In this document: in pieces, positions 1-7,501 of the stretch
Layout: each line of letters begins with the position of its first letter
Numbering within the stretch: the stretch's first letter is position 1
From: Paenibacillus tianmuensis
Lineage (GTDB): Bacteria; Bacillota; Bacilli; Paenibacillales; NBRC-103111
Assembly (NCBI RefSeq): GCF_900100345.1
Contig: NZ_FMTT01000025.1
Span: 1 to 64,000 of the forward strand
Length of the DNA stretch: 64,000 bases
Direction: 5' to 3'
The notes under the pieces: model-generated
Told to the model about the DNA's origin: nothing
Database searches by the model: none
The model's input: the letters and a program-made list of their open reading frames with translations, nothing else
Position numbers and translations under genes: made by a program

Positions 1-314
1 CGTTTGCTCTTGAAACGAGGCGGATCGTTTTGCTTTCGAAAGAAGCGACCAAACGCATCTGCCAGGCTGCGAACGGCGGATTGCAAAGCAATGCTGTCCA
101 CTTCCTTGAGCCAAGGCCATTCCTTTTTCAACGCTGGCAGCCCGTTTGCACAGGTCTGGTAAGACAAGCCTCTGCCTGTTTCTTGGAAGGTGTCGTTCCA
201 TCTCACAAGGAAGTGGTTAAAGACAAAGCGAGCGCATCCAAACATCTGATGGATCAGCGTCGTTTGCTCCTCCGTAGGGTAGATGCGAAAGCGAAAAGCT
301 TTATGATGCAACAT
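1..314 (-). CDS. tnpB: TnpB, IS200/IS605-family RNA-guided nuclease (N-terminus, cut by window edge)
   Basis: The minus strand reads from an ATG at 314 without a stop to the window edge. The first residues, MLHHKAFRFRIYPTEEQ, then QMFGCARFVFNHFL and later PPRFKSKR, are the characteristic N-terminal helix-turn-helix/OrfB region of TnpB. An AAAGGAG site lies 11 bases before the ATG, which fixes the start. TnpB is a transposon-encoded nuclease guided by an RNA from the element's right end. That end, the RuvC-like and zinc-finger parts and any tnpA lie outside the window, so completeness cannot be judged. Identity as TnpB is secure; activity is unknown. An SOS-like box overlaps its promoter. Confidence 0.9.
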   Translation of the reverse strand, partial: MLHHKAFRFRIYPTEEQTTLIHQMFGCARFVFNHFLVRWNDTFQETGRGLSYQTCANGLPALKKEWPWLKEVDSIALQSAVRSLADAFGRFFRKQNDPPRFKSK

Positions 315-347
315 GCGAGACTTATCTCCTTTGGTGATTTCACGACA

Positions 348-379
348 ATTATAGAACATATGTTCGCATGCGTATACAA
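348..379 (-). promoter_or_regulatory. tnpB promoter with LexA/DinR-like SOS box
   Basis: Reading toward tnpB there is a TATAAT at 353-348, overlapped at its upstream edge by CGAACATATGTTCT (366-353). This matches the Bacillus LexA consensus CGAAC-N4-GTTYC at all but the last base. A TTGTAT at 379-374 is a possible -35, but the 20-bp spacing is long. A repressor bound here would block the -10 element. LexA control of this tnpB is inference from the match and its position. Confidence 0.5.
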
Positions 380-459
380 GAGATGCTGATTCATCTCCCC
401 CTTATCGAAGAGGGAGTCTTCTCAGCCTTAACGATAAAAATTTGTACCAGAAAATTTCA

Positions 460-490
460 AGCCGGATTTCTACGATGCAGAAATCCGGCT
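460..490. repeat. Perfect 12-bp inverted repeat upstream of tnpB
   Basis: AGCCGGATTTCT and its exact complement flank a 7-base loop, about 150 bases upstream of the tnpB start. IS200/IS605 elements carry subterminal hairpins at their ends, so this may be the left-end hairpin. It could also be a terminator for leftward transcripts. The element boundary is not visible. Confidence 0.45.
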
Positions 491-540
491 TCTATAATAA
501 AGGTGGTACCAGCATTTGTAATGAACTGTACCAATTCAAT

Positions 541-555
541 AGATACCCATTATCA
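541..555 (+). promoter_or_regulatory. Possible Fur box before the siderophore-binding protein
   Basis: The 15-mer AGATACCCATTATCA matches the 7-1-7 Fur consensus TGATAATNATTATCA perfectly in the right half and at 4 of 7 positions in the left half. It sits 40 bases before the ATG at 595. The product's siderophore-binding family makes iron control plausible, but the left half is weak. Confidence 0.4.
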
Positions 556-594
556 ATGCTTGTTTTCTGCAATCCAACACAAGGAGAACTGAAC

Positions 595-1542
595 ATGAAT
601 AAGAAGCTGTTAATCCCCATCATCCTGCTGTTGATGGTCATATCCAGCGCATGCGGCAGCCAAGCCAATAATAAGGAGAGCGCATATACTAAAAATGCCG
701 CTGCACCGGCGGCAGACTCCAAGGAGTCTGGAAAGGTAACGTATCAGTCTGAATTGGGTCCTGTGGAGGTTCCGGCGAATCCGCAGCGGATTGTAGCCTT
801 GACGAATGCGCCGAATGTGCTCGCGCTCGGCGGAGCACTGGTCGGAGTGGATCAATGGACGCAAAAGAATCCTTTGTTTACGAAGAAGCTGGAGGGTATT
901 GAGGACGTATCGGACGAGAACTTGGAGAAAATCACAGCGCTGAACCCGGATCTGATCATTATGGGCACACAAATGAAAAATAACGCTGAGCTAAGTAAAA
1001 TTGCGCCTACCGTTGCTTATACGTGGGGCAAGCGGGATTATTTGGCACAACAACTAGAGATCGGAAAGCTGCTTAACAAAGAAAAGGAAGCGCAAGCGTG
1101 GATCGACGATTTCAAGCAGCGTGCGGAAGCGGCAGGCAAGGAAATCAAATCCAGGCTCGGCGATAACATCACCGTATCGGTGCTTGAGACGGATACGAAA
1201 ACCTTTTATGTATTTGGGGATAAGTGGGCGCGCGGCACAGAAATCCTGTATCAAGCGATGGGGTTGCGTATGCCAGAGAGTGTCAAGAAAGATGCGCTTG
1301 GGCCCGGCTACCATATGCTATCTCAAGAAGTTCTGCCGGAATATGCAGGCGATTACATTGTTATTAGCAGAGACCTGGAGGGTGATAAATCGTTCATGGA
1401 TTCGGAACTATGGAGGAGTATCCCGGCCGTCAAGAACAACCGTATCATTGAGATCGACACTAAAGCCTCTACCTATAGTGATCCGATAACACTTGAGCAT
1501 TTGCTGGGTATTTTCAAGAAAGGCTTCCTTGGTAAAGAGTAG
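595..1542 (+). CDS. Iron-siderophore ABC transporter substrate-binding lipoprotein
   Basis: This 315-residue protein begins with a lipoprotein signal peptide (MNKKLLIPIILLLMVISSACG, lipidated Cys about residue 20). It continues with GPVEVPANPQRIVAL, the typical entry into the FepB/FecB-type class III periplasmic-binding fold, and later LNPDLIIMG and the C-terminal region ending in FKKGFLGKE. The start at 595 is chosen because AAGGAG precedes it and the signal peptide follows. It should capture a ferric siderophore on the outer face of the membrane and pass it to an FhuB/FeuB-type permease. No permease or ATPase gene is adjacent, so it probably shares a transporter encoded elsewhere. The specific siderophore cannot be read from the sequence. 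Confidence 0.9.
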   Translation: MNKKLLIPIILLLMVISSACGSQANNKESAYTKNAAAPAADSKESGKVTYQSELGPVEVPANPQRIVALTNAPNVLALGGALVGVDQWTQKNPLFTKKLEGIEDVSDENLEKITALNPDLIIMGTQMKNNAELSKIAPTVAYTWGKRDYLAQQLEIGKLLNKEKEAQAWIDDFKQRAEAAGKEIKSRLGDNITVSVLETDTKTFYVFGDKWARGTEILYQAMGLRMPESVKKDALGPGYHMLSQEVLPEYAGDYIVISRDLEGDKSFMDSELWRSIPAVKNNRIIEIDTKASTYSDPITLEHLLGIFKKGFLGKE

Positions 1543-1576
1543 CCCGCCGAAAACTACAAGACGTTGAAATCTTTAG

Positions 1577-1606
1577 AGGGCACCTTTATGCGGGTGTCCT
1601 TCTACT
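1577..1606 (+). terminator. Hairpin after the siderophore-binding gene
   Basis: An 8-bp stem (AGGGCACC with GGGTGTCC-type complement, one G-U pair) is followed by a short T-rich run, 35 bases after the stop codon at 1542. It is a moderate rho-independent terminator. Confidence 0.5.
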
Positions 1607-1641
1607 TTGTTAAGAAACAGAGCTCAGGAGTTATCGTTTAT

Positions 1642-1749
1642 TCACCCGCACCAACGTCTACATAACGATTCGTATCCATAAGAATCGCCTCTGTTAAGTT
1701 CTGCTAGCAGTAAAATATCAATACTGCCTTTCATCATTTCCTTGTCCAT
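1642..1749 (-). pseudogene. Remnant of a PadR-family regulator (N-terminus only)
   Basis: A GGGAG site and ATG at 1749 open a 35-residue frame beginning MDKEMMKGSIDILLLAELNR and continuing GDSYGYES. This is the diagnostic first helix and turn of PadR regulators (MDKELLKGSIDILLLSLL...DSYGYE). The frame then runs into unrelated residues and a TGA at 1642. The wing and dimer helix are absent, so this is a truncated relic with its ribosome site still in place. Confidence 0.7.
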
Positions 1750-1842
1750 AGTACTCCCTCTAATTTGTTACTCTAAATTTCTCGACAGCCTGAGGAGAGC
1801 AGACGCCCTCCTCTTCTTTGTTTGTATAACACCCTTCCCGTC

Positions 1843-3210
1843 CTAAAAGGACAGCAGGCCGACGGAATACAGGAACACCAGAATGATCATAATCGGCGCT
1901 ACGACCTTCAGCAGGAACATCCAAGCGCGGTACCAGAAGCCGTTTAGACCCGCTTCTTCCCCAGCCAATTTCCACGCGTAGCCGGTAAATAGCGTAACGA
2001 CCAGGCCGCCGATCGGCATAAGCACGTAAGCCGTCACAAAATCAACCCAATCGAAGATCGACTTTCCGCCGGGAGTGAAGGACCCGAGCACACCACCGAC
2101 CGAGAGAGCGGACGGGATACCAAGCACAAAGCATGCGACGGAAATGAGGATGGCCGCCTTCTTTCGGGTCCAGCCCCAGCGGTGCATCGCATACGCGACC
2201 GGAACCTCCAGGATGGAGACGGCCGAAGTCAGGGCGGCGATTGCGAGCAGCAGGAAGAACAACCCTCCGAAAACGGCACCCAGCGGCATCTGGGCAAATG
2301 CAGCAGGAAGCGCCATAAACGCCAGCCCCACGCCTTCGCCGGGCTTCAGTCCGTAAGAGAACACGGTCGGGAAAATAACAAGCCCGGCAATAAAAGCGTA
2401 TACCAGATCCCCGAAGCCGATCGCCAGCGTCGCGGTGCCGAGGGACTGCCTCTTGTCGACATACGATCCGTACGTGAGCATGCAGCCCATCCCAAGCGAC
2501 AACGAGAAGAAAGCATGCCCTAATGCAATGAGAGCGGACTCCGCATCCAATTTGGAGAAATCCGGTTCGAGGAAAAACCGTACCCCTTCGCCGGAGCCCG
2601 GAAGCGTAAGCGAGCGGAACATCAGCACCAGCAAAATGATCAGGAAGCCCGGGATCAAAATCTTATTGAACTTCTCGATCCCCCCGGAGACGCCCCTCGC
2701 AATAACCCAGCCGCTGAGGATGATGACGACGGCTTGCCAGAACACGGGCCAGTACCCGGCCGCGAACGTGACGAACTTGGCTTTATAATCTGTGCCTTGC
2801 TGGTACAACAATCCTGTAAACGATTCCACAGTATAATGCAGCGTCCACCCGGCAACGACGGCGTAGTAGGTCATGATCAAAAAAGCGGTAAAGACGGACA
2901 AAAATCCGAAGTAGCCCCATATCTTTTTGTTGGTCAGCTTGTAGAAAGAAAGCGAAGCGTTCGCCCGGCCACCCCGCCCAATCGTCATCTCAGCGAGCAG
3001 CACCGGCAGCCCTACGATGATCAAACAAACAATAAATAACAGAAAAAATGCGGCTCCCCCATGCTTCCCCGTAATGTAAGGAAACTTCCACATGTTGCCG
3101 AGCCCCACCGAGCTCCCGATCGCGGCTAGAATGAAGCCGCTTGACGTAAACCTCTCCCCCTTTTCCCCCTTGGCTTTAGGAACGTTTTCAGAATCTTGAT
3201 CGTTTCTCAT
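1843..3210 (-). CDS. Sodium-dependent solute transporter, neurotransmitter:sodium symporter (SNF) family
   Basis: The 455-residue protein has the family's first transmembrane helix with GFILAAIGSSVGLGNMWKFP near residues 25-44. This broken helix forms part of the Na+ and substrate site of LeuT-type carriers. About eleven to twelve hydrophobic segments follow, as expected for the family. It should import an amino acid or similar solute with Na+. The ATG at 3210 is preferred over an upstream TTG because GGGGAG lies seven bases before it. It stands alone, with the convergent siderophore-binding gene on one side and pspC divergent on the other. The substrate is not predictable here. Confidence 0.9.
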   Translation of the reverse strand: MRNDQDSENVPKAKGEKGERFTSSGFILAAIGSSVGLGNMWKFPYITGKHGGAAFFLLFIVCLIIVGLPVLLAEMTIGRGGRANASLSFYKLTNKKIWGYFGFLSVFTAFLIMTYYAVVAGWTLHYTVESFTGLLYQQGTDYKAKFVTFAAGYWPVFWQAVVIILSGWVIARGVSGGIEKFNKILIPGFLIILLVLMFRSLTLPGSGEGVRFFLEPDFSKLDAESALIALGHAFFSLSLGMGCMLTYGSYVDKRQSLGTATLAIGFGDLVYAFIAGLVIFPTVFSYGLKPGEGVGLAFMALPAAFAQMPLGAVFGGLFFLLLAIAALTSAVSILEVPVAYAMHRWGWTRKKAAILISVACFVLGIPSALSVGGVLGSFTPGGKSIFDWVDFVTAYVLMPIGGLVVTLFTGYAWKLAGEEAGLNGFWYRAWMFLLKVVAPIMIILVFLYSVGLLSF

Positions 3211-3454
3211 ATTCTTACTCCCCAACTTTTATAGGATAGCACTAGTATAAACAAATTACGGTCATTATCTAAAGGAAAAATTTTACATTATCTCGACTTA
3301 GGTAGAATATCTTCCCCTCCTTAAGTCCAGTTCAAAAACCGCCACAGGTCGGTTTTCGCGAAAACGCGAGTGGACTACAATAAAGACATGAAGCAAGCGC
3401 AAACCAAACAACGAATGAAAACGAAAGATATATATTTTGAAAGGAGCATGTTTT

Positions 3455-3679
3455 ATGAACAAAAAATTATACCGCTCTCGCAGCAACAGCAGACTGACCG
3501 GCCTTTGCGGAGGCCTCGCGCAATATTTCGGCCTGGACGCGACGCTCGTTCGCCTGCTGGTCGTCATCGCCGCCTTCTGCAGCTTAGGCACCGTCACGCT
3601 GATCTATTTTGTCCTCAGCCTGCTTGTCCCGAAAGCGCCTTACGACGACTACGCTGTCAACTCTTATCCTAACTACTAA
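3455..3679 (+). CDS. PspC-domain membrane protein
   Basis: A 74-residue protein carries the PspC motif: basic N-terminus (KKLYRSRSNSRLTGLCGGLAQ), YFGLDATLVRLL, then one long hydrophobic helix ending LLVPKAP. PspC-family proteins sit in the cytoplasmic membrane and take part in envelope-stress signalling. AAGGAG precedes the ATG at 3455. It is followed after 44 bases by pspA in the same direction, which supports a shared phage-shock-like operon. This is the short, single-helix form common in Firmicutes. Confidence 0.9.
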   Translation: MNKKLYRSRSNSRLTGLCGGLAQYFGLDATLVRLLVVIAAFCSLGTVTLIYFVLSLLVPKAPYDDYAVNSYPNY

Positions 3680-3723
3680 TCTACGCCAAACGATAAAATA
3701 CAACAAAAGGAGCATGAACAATT

Positions 3724-4308
3724 ATGGGAGTTTTAACCCGACTGTCCGATCTATCGAGAGCCGCCGCACACGAGGCGCTGAGCAAGTTGGAGGACCCGGT
3801 AATGATGCTGAATCATTACCTCCGCACCATGAAAGAGGAAATCGACGCGGTCCAGCGGACGCTGAACAAGCAGTCCGGCGCGGAACGGTCGCTGAAAATG
3901 CAAATCGAAGCCTATAATCGACTGGCCGCCCAATGCGAGAAAAATGCGGCTGAAGCGATGGCCGCTGGTCGCGAAGCGGAAGCCCGCCAAGCGGTCGAAG
4001 CGAAGCTGCATTATCTGGACAAGTCGCTGGAATGCTCGGAGTGGTACGAAGCCACCAAGCAGCGCTTGGAAGAGCTCTCGCAGCAGCTGGAGGAAACGAA
4101 AGCGGCCTATGCGGCCATGCAGGAGAAGCGCACGGAGCTTGTTGCCCGCGCTCAGAAAGTGGAAGCCCTAATCAAACCTTCGGCGCCCCGCTTCCTGTAC
4201 AGCTTCGAGGGCGGCGCAGCCGTTCGCGGCTTCGAGCGGATCGAAGAAAGAATTATGCAGTCGGAAGCGCTGGCTGAGCTTACCCGCCGGCCTGCCGCTC
4301 AGCGGTAA
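3724..4308 (+). CDS. pspA: PspA/IM30 family membrane-stress protein
   Basis: The 194-residue protein begins MGVLTRLSDLSRAAAHEALSKLEDP, the amphipathic membrane-binding helix and linker of PspA/Vipp1. It is otherwise nearly all coiled coil rich in Glu, Lys, Ala and Gln (roughly residues 28-150). PspA proteins oligomerise on damaged membranes and preserve the proton gradient. It is somewhat shorter than the usual 220-230 residues because the C-terminal helix is reduced. AAAAGGAG precedes the ATG. It is co-directional with pspC and ends at a strong bidirectional terminator. Confidence 0.92.
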   Translation: MGVLTRLSDLSRAAAHEALSKLEDPVMMLNHYLRTMKEEIDAVQRTLNKQSGAERSLKMQIEAYNRLAAQCEKNAAEAMAAGREAEARQAVEAKLHYLDKSLECSEWYEATKQRLEELSQQLEETKAAYAAMQEKRTELVARAQKVEALIKPSAPRFLYSFEGGAAVRGFERIEERIMQSEALAELTRRPAAQR

Positions 4309-4327
4309 GTTTCGTTTATAGACCAAC

Positions 4328-4368
4328 AAAAGAGAGGGCCGCAACGCAAGCGGCGCCTCTCTTTTTTA
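4328..4368. terminator. Bidirectional terminator between pspA and the TVP38 gene
   Basis: A long stem built on AAAGAGAGG and CCTCTCTTT, with inner CCGC/GCGG pairs, has A-rich and T-rich flanks on the two sides. It sits between convergent genes and can serve both. Confidence 0.8.
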
Positions 4369-4992
4369 TGCCTCCCGGTTGCTCTTGCTTCGCTTCCATT
4401 GCCGATAGACCAATAGCGTGACCGCGAGAAAGCCCCCGTAAATGGCAATGGTGAGCGCTACCGTTCCCGGCTCCGACATCAAAGTATTGCCCACGAATGC
4501 GAACAAGAGCATCGCCGGGATTTTGCCCAATGCGGACGCCACAGCATAAGCCCCAAAGGAAACACGGCTCAAAGCGGAATACGCATTGATGATAATGGAC
4601 GGAATAAAAGGAACGAGCCTTGCGAAAAGGATGGTCAGAAAGGCGTTCCGCTCGAACAGAACGGTGAGCTTGCTGAGACGTTCGTAGCGGTACAGCATCC
4701 GCTCGCCCCATTCCTGATACCCGTAACGGACAAATAAAAACATGAGGATCGAAGCCGCCGTCGAACCCGTCCATGTGATCGCCGTACCGAGCACCGGCCC
4801 GAATGCCGCGCCAATGAACCCGCCGACAACCGGATAGGGGATGACCGGAAACAAGGCCATAGCCGTTGCCGCAACGATGACCAGAGCCATATGGTTGGGG
4901 GCTTGAAACCACGCCACGATCTCTTCGCCGTACTTATAAATGAGATAAGCCGCGACGGTGTAGAGGAGGGCTAAGCTTATTTTTTTGAACAT
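4366..4992 (-). CDS. TVP38/TMEM64 (DedA-like, SNARE-associated) membrane protein
   Basis: This 208-residue integral membrane protein has about six hydrophobic segments and the VTT/DedA signature: FPVIPYPVVGGFIGAAFGPVLGTAITWTGSTAASILMF (residues about 48-85), followed by the FARLVPFIPSIIINAYSALSRVSF segment (about 120-143). These conserved stretches form two half-helices in DedA-type flippases and transporters. The likely role is lipid or small-solute movement across the cytoplasmic membrane, but the substrate is not established. The ATG at 4992 follows GGGAGAAGG; the longer in-frame extension upstream lacks a ribosome site and family similarity. Confidence 0.85.
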   Translation of the reverse strand: MFKKISLALLYTVAAYLIYKYGEEIVAWFQAPNHMALVIVAATAMALFPVIPYPVVGGFIGAAFGPVLGTAITWTGSTAASILMFLFVRYGYQEWGERMLYRYERLSKLTVLFERNAFLTILFARLVPFIPSIIINAYSALSRVSFGAYAVASALGKIPAMLLFAFVGNTLMSEPGTVALTIAIYGGFLAVTLLVYRQWKRSKSNREA

Positions 4993-5038
4993 GAACCTTC
5001 TCCCGTGAATGACATGATGATCTGTGCCGCCAAAGCCG

Positions 5039-5353
5039 TCATTCGCCATGCGGAATAAAGCGCCACCGGTCCAAGTCCAGTTGTCCGCTGTCGTCGACCT
5101 CGACGCCTTCGTCCCGCAGATACAGCATTTGGAGCATGCGGCCTTCCTCCTGCCGGACCGCAATTTCTCCTCGGGCATTGACCACCCGGTGCCAGGGCAG
5201 CCCATATTTGCCGCTTGATGAATGAAGAATGCGCACGACTTGTCTGGCGCCTCTCGGACTGCCGGCCAGCCCGGCGATTTGACCGTAAGTCATCACCTGT
5301 CCTTCCGGAATCCCTTGAATGATCTCGAGGACCCGCTTCGTAAAAGGGGTCAT
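5039..5353 (-). CDS. Alkyltransferase-like protein (Atl), Trp in place of catalytic Cys
   Basis: The 104-residue protein matches the DNA-binding domain of O6-alkylguanine-DNA alkyltransferases: TKRVLEIIQGIPEGQVMTYGQIA, SPRGARQVVRIL, then PWHRV (residues 53-57) where true enzymes have PCHRV. Trp54 therefore replaces the alkyl-accepting cysteine. Such Atl proteins flip and bind alkylated guanine and hand the lesion to nucleotide excision repair. AGGAGG precedes the ATG at 5353. The stop codon of an upstream methyladenine-glycosylase remnant lies 12 bases before that start, so the two once formed an alkylation-repair operon. Confidence 0.92.
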   Translation of the reverse strand: MTPFTKRVLEIIQGIPEGQVMTYGQIAGLAGSPRGARQVVRILHSSSGKYGLPWHRVVNARGEIAVRQEEGRMLQMLYLRDEGVEVDDSGQLDLDRWRFIPHGE

Positions 5354-5365
5354 CCGCTACCTCCT

Positions 5366-5600
5366 CTACTTCGAGACAAACCGGTTGCCGCCGATCCAAA
5401 AGCGCCATGGATAATCACGGGCCTCGCCGCTGTTCTCGATCCCGATCCGGGTACCGGTCTCCACCGGCGTGAACGCTTTTCCTTCGGCGATATAGAGCGG
5501 CGATTCGAAGAGCGGCCTTCCTAAACATCGTAATGCCGAGCGCTTTCGTCAGCTTCCCCGGGCCGCTGGTCAGCTCCCGCTCCTTCTTATCCCATGCACC
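5366..5600 (-). pseudogene. DNA-3-methyladenine glycosylase (Mpg/AAG) C-terminal remnant, frameshifted
   Basis: Reading leftward, one frame gives WDKKERELTSGPGKLTKALG and ITM. After a one-base shift near 5510, another gives PLYIAEGKAFTPVETGTRIG and SGEARDYPWRFWIGGNRFVS before the stop at 5366-5368. Together these are the last ~70 residues of the AAG/Mpg family, including the conserved LTSGPGKLTKALGI segment. The N-terminal two thirds are absent, with a TGA immediately upstream of the fragment at 5601-5603. The combination of truncation and frameshift makes this a pseudogene rather than a single sequencing slip. Confidence 0.8.
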
Positions 5601-5843
5601 TCACATCATGGAATCAACCGGCCGATGTCTCCTTAAAGTCAAATGTTAATGGAAATGCCTCCTTGAAGCAAGTTCATCGCGAAAAGAACGCCCCGCTCCC
5701 CCAAGTGTCGTCCCAAAATCGGAGCCGCGTCCGGGCAAGCCCGGATCGACTTGATCGGTTCTCCATTTTCCGCCAAGCATATTTGGCCCTGAATGGCTCA
5801 CTCTATACCATGTACGCCAATTGACCCGAAAAGGAGTGATCTT
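5601..5843. other. Intergenic stretch without a recognisable gene
   Basis: Reading frames here are short and resemble no family I know. It lies between the glycosylase remnant and the coat-protein gene, and the coat gene's ribosome site AAAAGGAG is at its right end. It may be the eroded 5' part of the glycosylase locus, but I see no residual motif. Confidence 0.4.
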
Positions 5844-6149
5844 ATGCCAGCGACGATGACCCCTCCCGCTCAGCAAACGCAGCCGCCGATTCCCGTTCCG
5901 CCGCGCGTGATTACAACGAAAGATTTGCTCTACCTTAAGGATGCGCTGTCTTGGGAGCTCTCGGCTTTTAAGAAATTCCACTTTTTTGCACAGCAGGCGA
6001 CCAACCCGCAAATCAAGCAAGCGCTCGACAAAGCCGGCCAGATGCATCAGCGTCATTATGAAAAGCTGCTTACGCATCTGCGAGTGAACAACACCGCCGC
6101 GATGGCCAACCTGCCCCGCCCGCAGCAGTCACAACAGGCGTCCCAATAA
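5844..6149 (+). CDS. CotF-like spore coat protein, short form
   Basis: The 101-residue protein has a Pro/Gln-rich N-terminus followed by VITTKDLLYLKDALSWELSAFKKFHFFAQQ and QALDKAGQMHQRHYEKLLTHL. This is the two-helix core seen in CotF/YhcQ-type coat proteins, which have a ferritin-like helical fold. It ends with a Gln-rich tail. AAAAGGAG precedes the ATG at 5844. The second CotF-like gene begins 24 bases after its stop, so the pair is one operon. It should be made in the mother cell and assembled into the spore coat. Confidence 0.8.
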   Translation: MPATMTPPAQQTQPPIPVPPRVITTKDLLYLKDALSWELSAFKKFHFFAQQATNPQIKQALDKAGQMHQRHYEKLLTHLRVNNTAAMANLPRPQQSQQASQ

Positions 6150-6173
6150 TTCCAAGTAAGGAGGATACAGCCG

Positions 6174-6518
6174 ATGCCAGGCCAACAAGCCCAGAACCCT
6201 AACGAAATTGCCAACCCGCAAACCGGACAGCTGCCGCAGGTCAAAGGACCGGAGATGAACGACCGCGACTTCCTCAACGACGGACTGGCCACATGCAAAT
6301 TGTTGACCGACAACTTCAACGTGGCAGTCCGCGAGGCCAGCCACGAGCAGCTTCATGCCGATATGCTCCAGATTTTGACGGAAACGCATCAAAGCGCCCG
6401 CGATCTGTTTAACCTGATGTTTCAGAACGGATGGTATAAGCTGGAGGCCGAGGAGCAGCAGAAGCTTCAGCAAGCGCAACAGCAGTTCAGCGGGTATTCC
6501 TCGCAGTTTCCTTACTAA
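6174..6518 (+). CDS. CotF-like spore coat protein
   Basis: The 114-residue protein contains MNDRDFLNDGLATCKLLTDNFNVAVREASHEQLHADMLQILTE and ARDLFNLMFQNGWYKLEAEEQQKLQQA. This is the strongly conserved CotF core, followed by a Gln/Tyr-rich tail ending SSQFPY. CotF-family proteins are components of the inner or outer spore coat. AAGGAGGATACAGCC precedes the ATG. Together with its upstream partner it supports an endospore-forming host. A clear hairpin terminator follows. Confidence 0.88.
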   Translation: MPGQQAQNPNEIANPQTGQLPQVKGPEMNDRDFLNDGLATCKLLTDNFNVAVREASHEQLHADMLQILTETHQSARDLFNLMFQNGWYKLEAEEQQKLQQAQQQFSGYSSQFPY

Positions 6519-6538
6519 CGTTTACCGGATGAGTCAGG

Positions 6539-6567
6539 AAAGCTCCTGCCTTTTGCGGCGGGAGCTT
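6539..6567. terminator. Terminator between coat genes and the LysR gene
   Basis: AAGCTCC-TGCC pairs with GGC-GGGAGCTT around a six-base loop, between two convergent genes. It is followed by a weak T-rich stretch on the plus strand. Confidence 0.7.
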
Positions 6568-6626
6568 GATGTTTGTTTACCGGAGCTCTTGCTTGAGAAA
6601 TTGATACAGCTTCGCCCCCGCCAGCT

Positions 6627-7454
6627 TCAAAGGATATTCCGACGTTTGCAGAGCAAGCCGAAGGTCATCTCGATGAGATCGCCGCTTATGGTCCGCGCCG
6701 TCGTTCCTTCCGGCAGCGAATCGATCGTAATCTTCGGCACAAGCGCAATGCCTAATCCGCTAGCTACATAATATTTCAAGGCTGTCATGCTGCCGATTTC
6801 CATCGTGTTCCATGGCATGCCTCCAGCATCCTGCATGACCATCTCCAGCTTCCGCCGATACGGACAGGTGGTTGAAGTGAGGAGCAGCGGATACTCCCGG
6901 ATCTGATCCGGCTCGACGATCTCCTGCTTCGCCAACGGGTGGTCTTCAGGCATCAAAACGAGAAACGGCTCCTTGAACAAAGGTTCGAAGTAGAGTTCGG
7001 CTCCCAGATCCGGCGCGGAGCAAAGGGCCAAGTCGATGTCGCCTTGAAGAAGCCGCTCGCTCAGCGCCGGCGTACCCGCGAACTCCACCGCAATGCGAAC
7101 CTTCGGATAGAGGGTTAGAAACTTCTTCAAAACGGCCGGCAGCCGGTAGCTTGCCGTCGGTTCCGTCACGCCCAAACGAAGGCTTCCCGCCATCCCCCAT
7201 TGCAGCTCGGACATATTTTGCTGTACCCGCTCCATATCTCTGAAGATAGGCAGGCTTTGCTCATAGAGCAGTCGGCCCGCCTCGGTTAATCGGATTTTCT
7301 TCCCGCGTTCGATCAGTTGAACGCCCAAGTCGGATTCCAGCTTTTGCATCTGCATCGTGACGGTAGACTGGGCATAATTCATTTCTTCAGCGGCGCGGAT
7401 GAAGCTGCCGTTATGCACGATCGCCTGAAAAGTTTTTAGCATTTTTAGGTCCAT
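6627..7454 (-). CDS. LysR-family transcriptional regulator, C-terminus frameshifted
   Basis: An N-terminal winged HTH (LKMLKTFQAIVHNGSFIRAAEEMNYAQSTVTMQMQKLE) is followed by a LysR substrate-binding domain (SLRLGVTE, DIDLALCSAP, HPLAKQ, SGLGIALVP). The ATG at 7454 is used because GAGGGATG lies just upstream. The open frame ends LLCKRRNIL. A one-base shift near 6655 would instead give LQTSEYPLKLAGAKLYQFLK and a stop at 6577, a normal LysR tail. The gene therefore probably ran 6577-7454. It diverges from the SDR gene at 7584 with a 9-bp palindrome between them, so it likely controls that gene. Confidence 0.88.
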   Translation of the reverse strand: MDLKMLKTFQAIVHNGSFIRAAEEMNYAQSTVTMQMQKLESDLGVQLIERGKKIRLTEAGRLLYEQSLPIFRDMERVQQNMSELQWGMAGSLRLGVTEPTASYRLPAVLKKFLTLYPKVRIAVEFAGTPALSERLLQGDIDLALCSAPDLGAELYFEPLFKEPFLVLMPEDHPLAKQEIVEPDQIREYPLLLTSTTCPYRRKLEMVMQDAGGMPWNTMEIGSMTALKYYVASGLGIALVPKITIDSLPEGTTARTISGDLIEMTFGLLCKRRNIL

Positions 7455-7501
7455 TTTCATCCCTCGGGTTATTGAATTCACTTTTTATGAATTTATTGTT
7501 C

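Noticed and set aside
30..389. Plus-strand ORF of 119 codons at the left edge
   Set aside because: It is antisense to tnpB, whose product is unmistakable and has a ribosome site.
500..520. A GGTGGTACC element resembling the T-box antiterminator core
   Set aside because: No specifier stem, no downstream aminoacyl-tRNA or amino-acid gene and no terminator follow; the match is too short to support a T-box.
3380..3430. A SigW-type promoter before pspC
   Set aside because: TGAAGC and a CGAA about 17 bases later are too poor a match to the SigW consensus.
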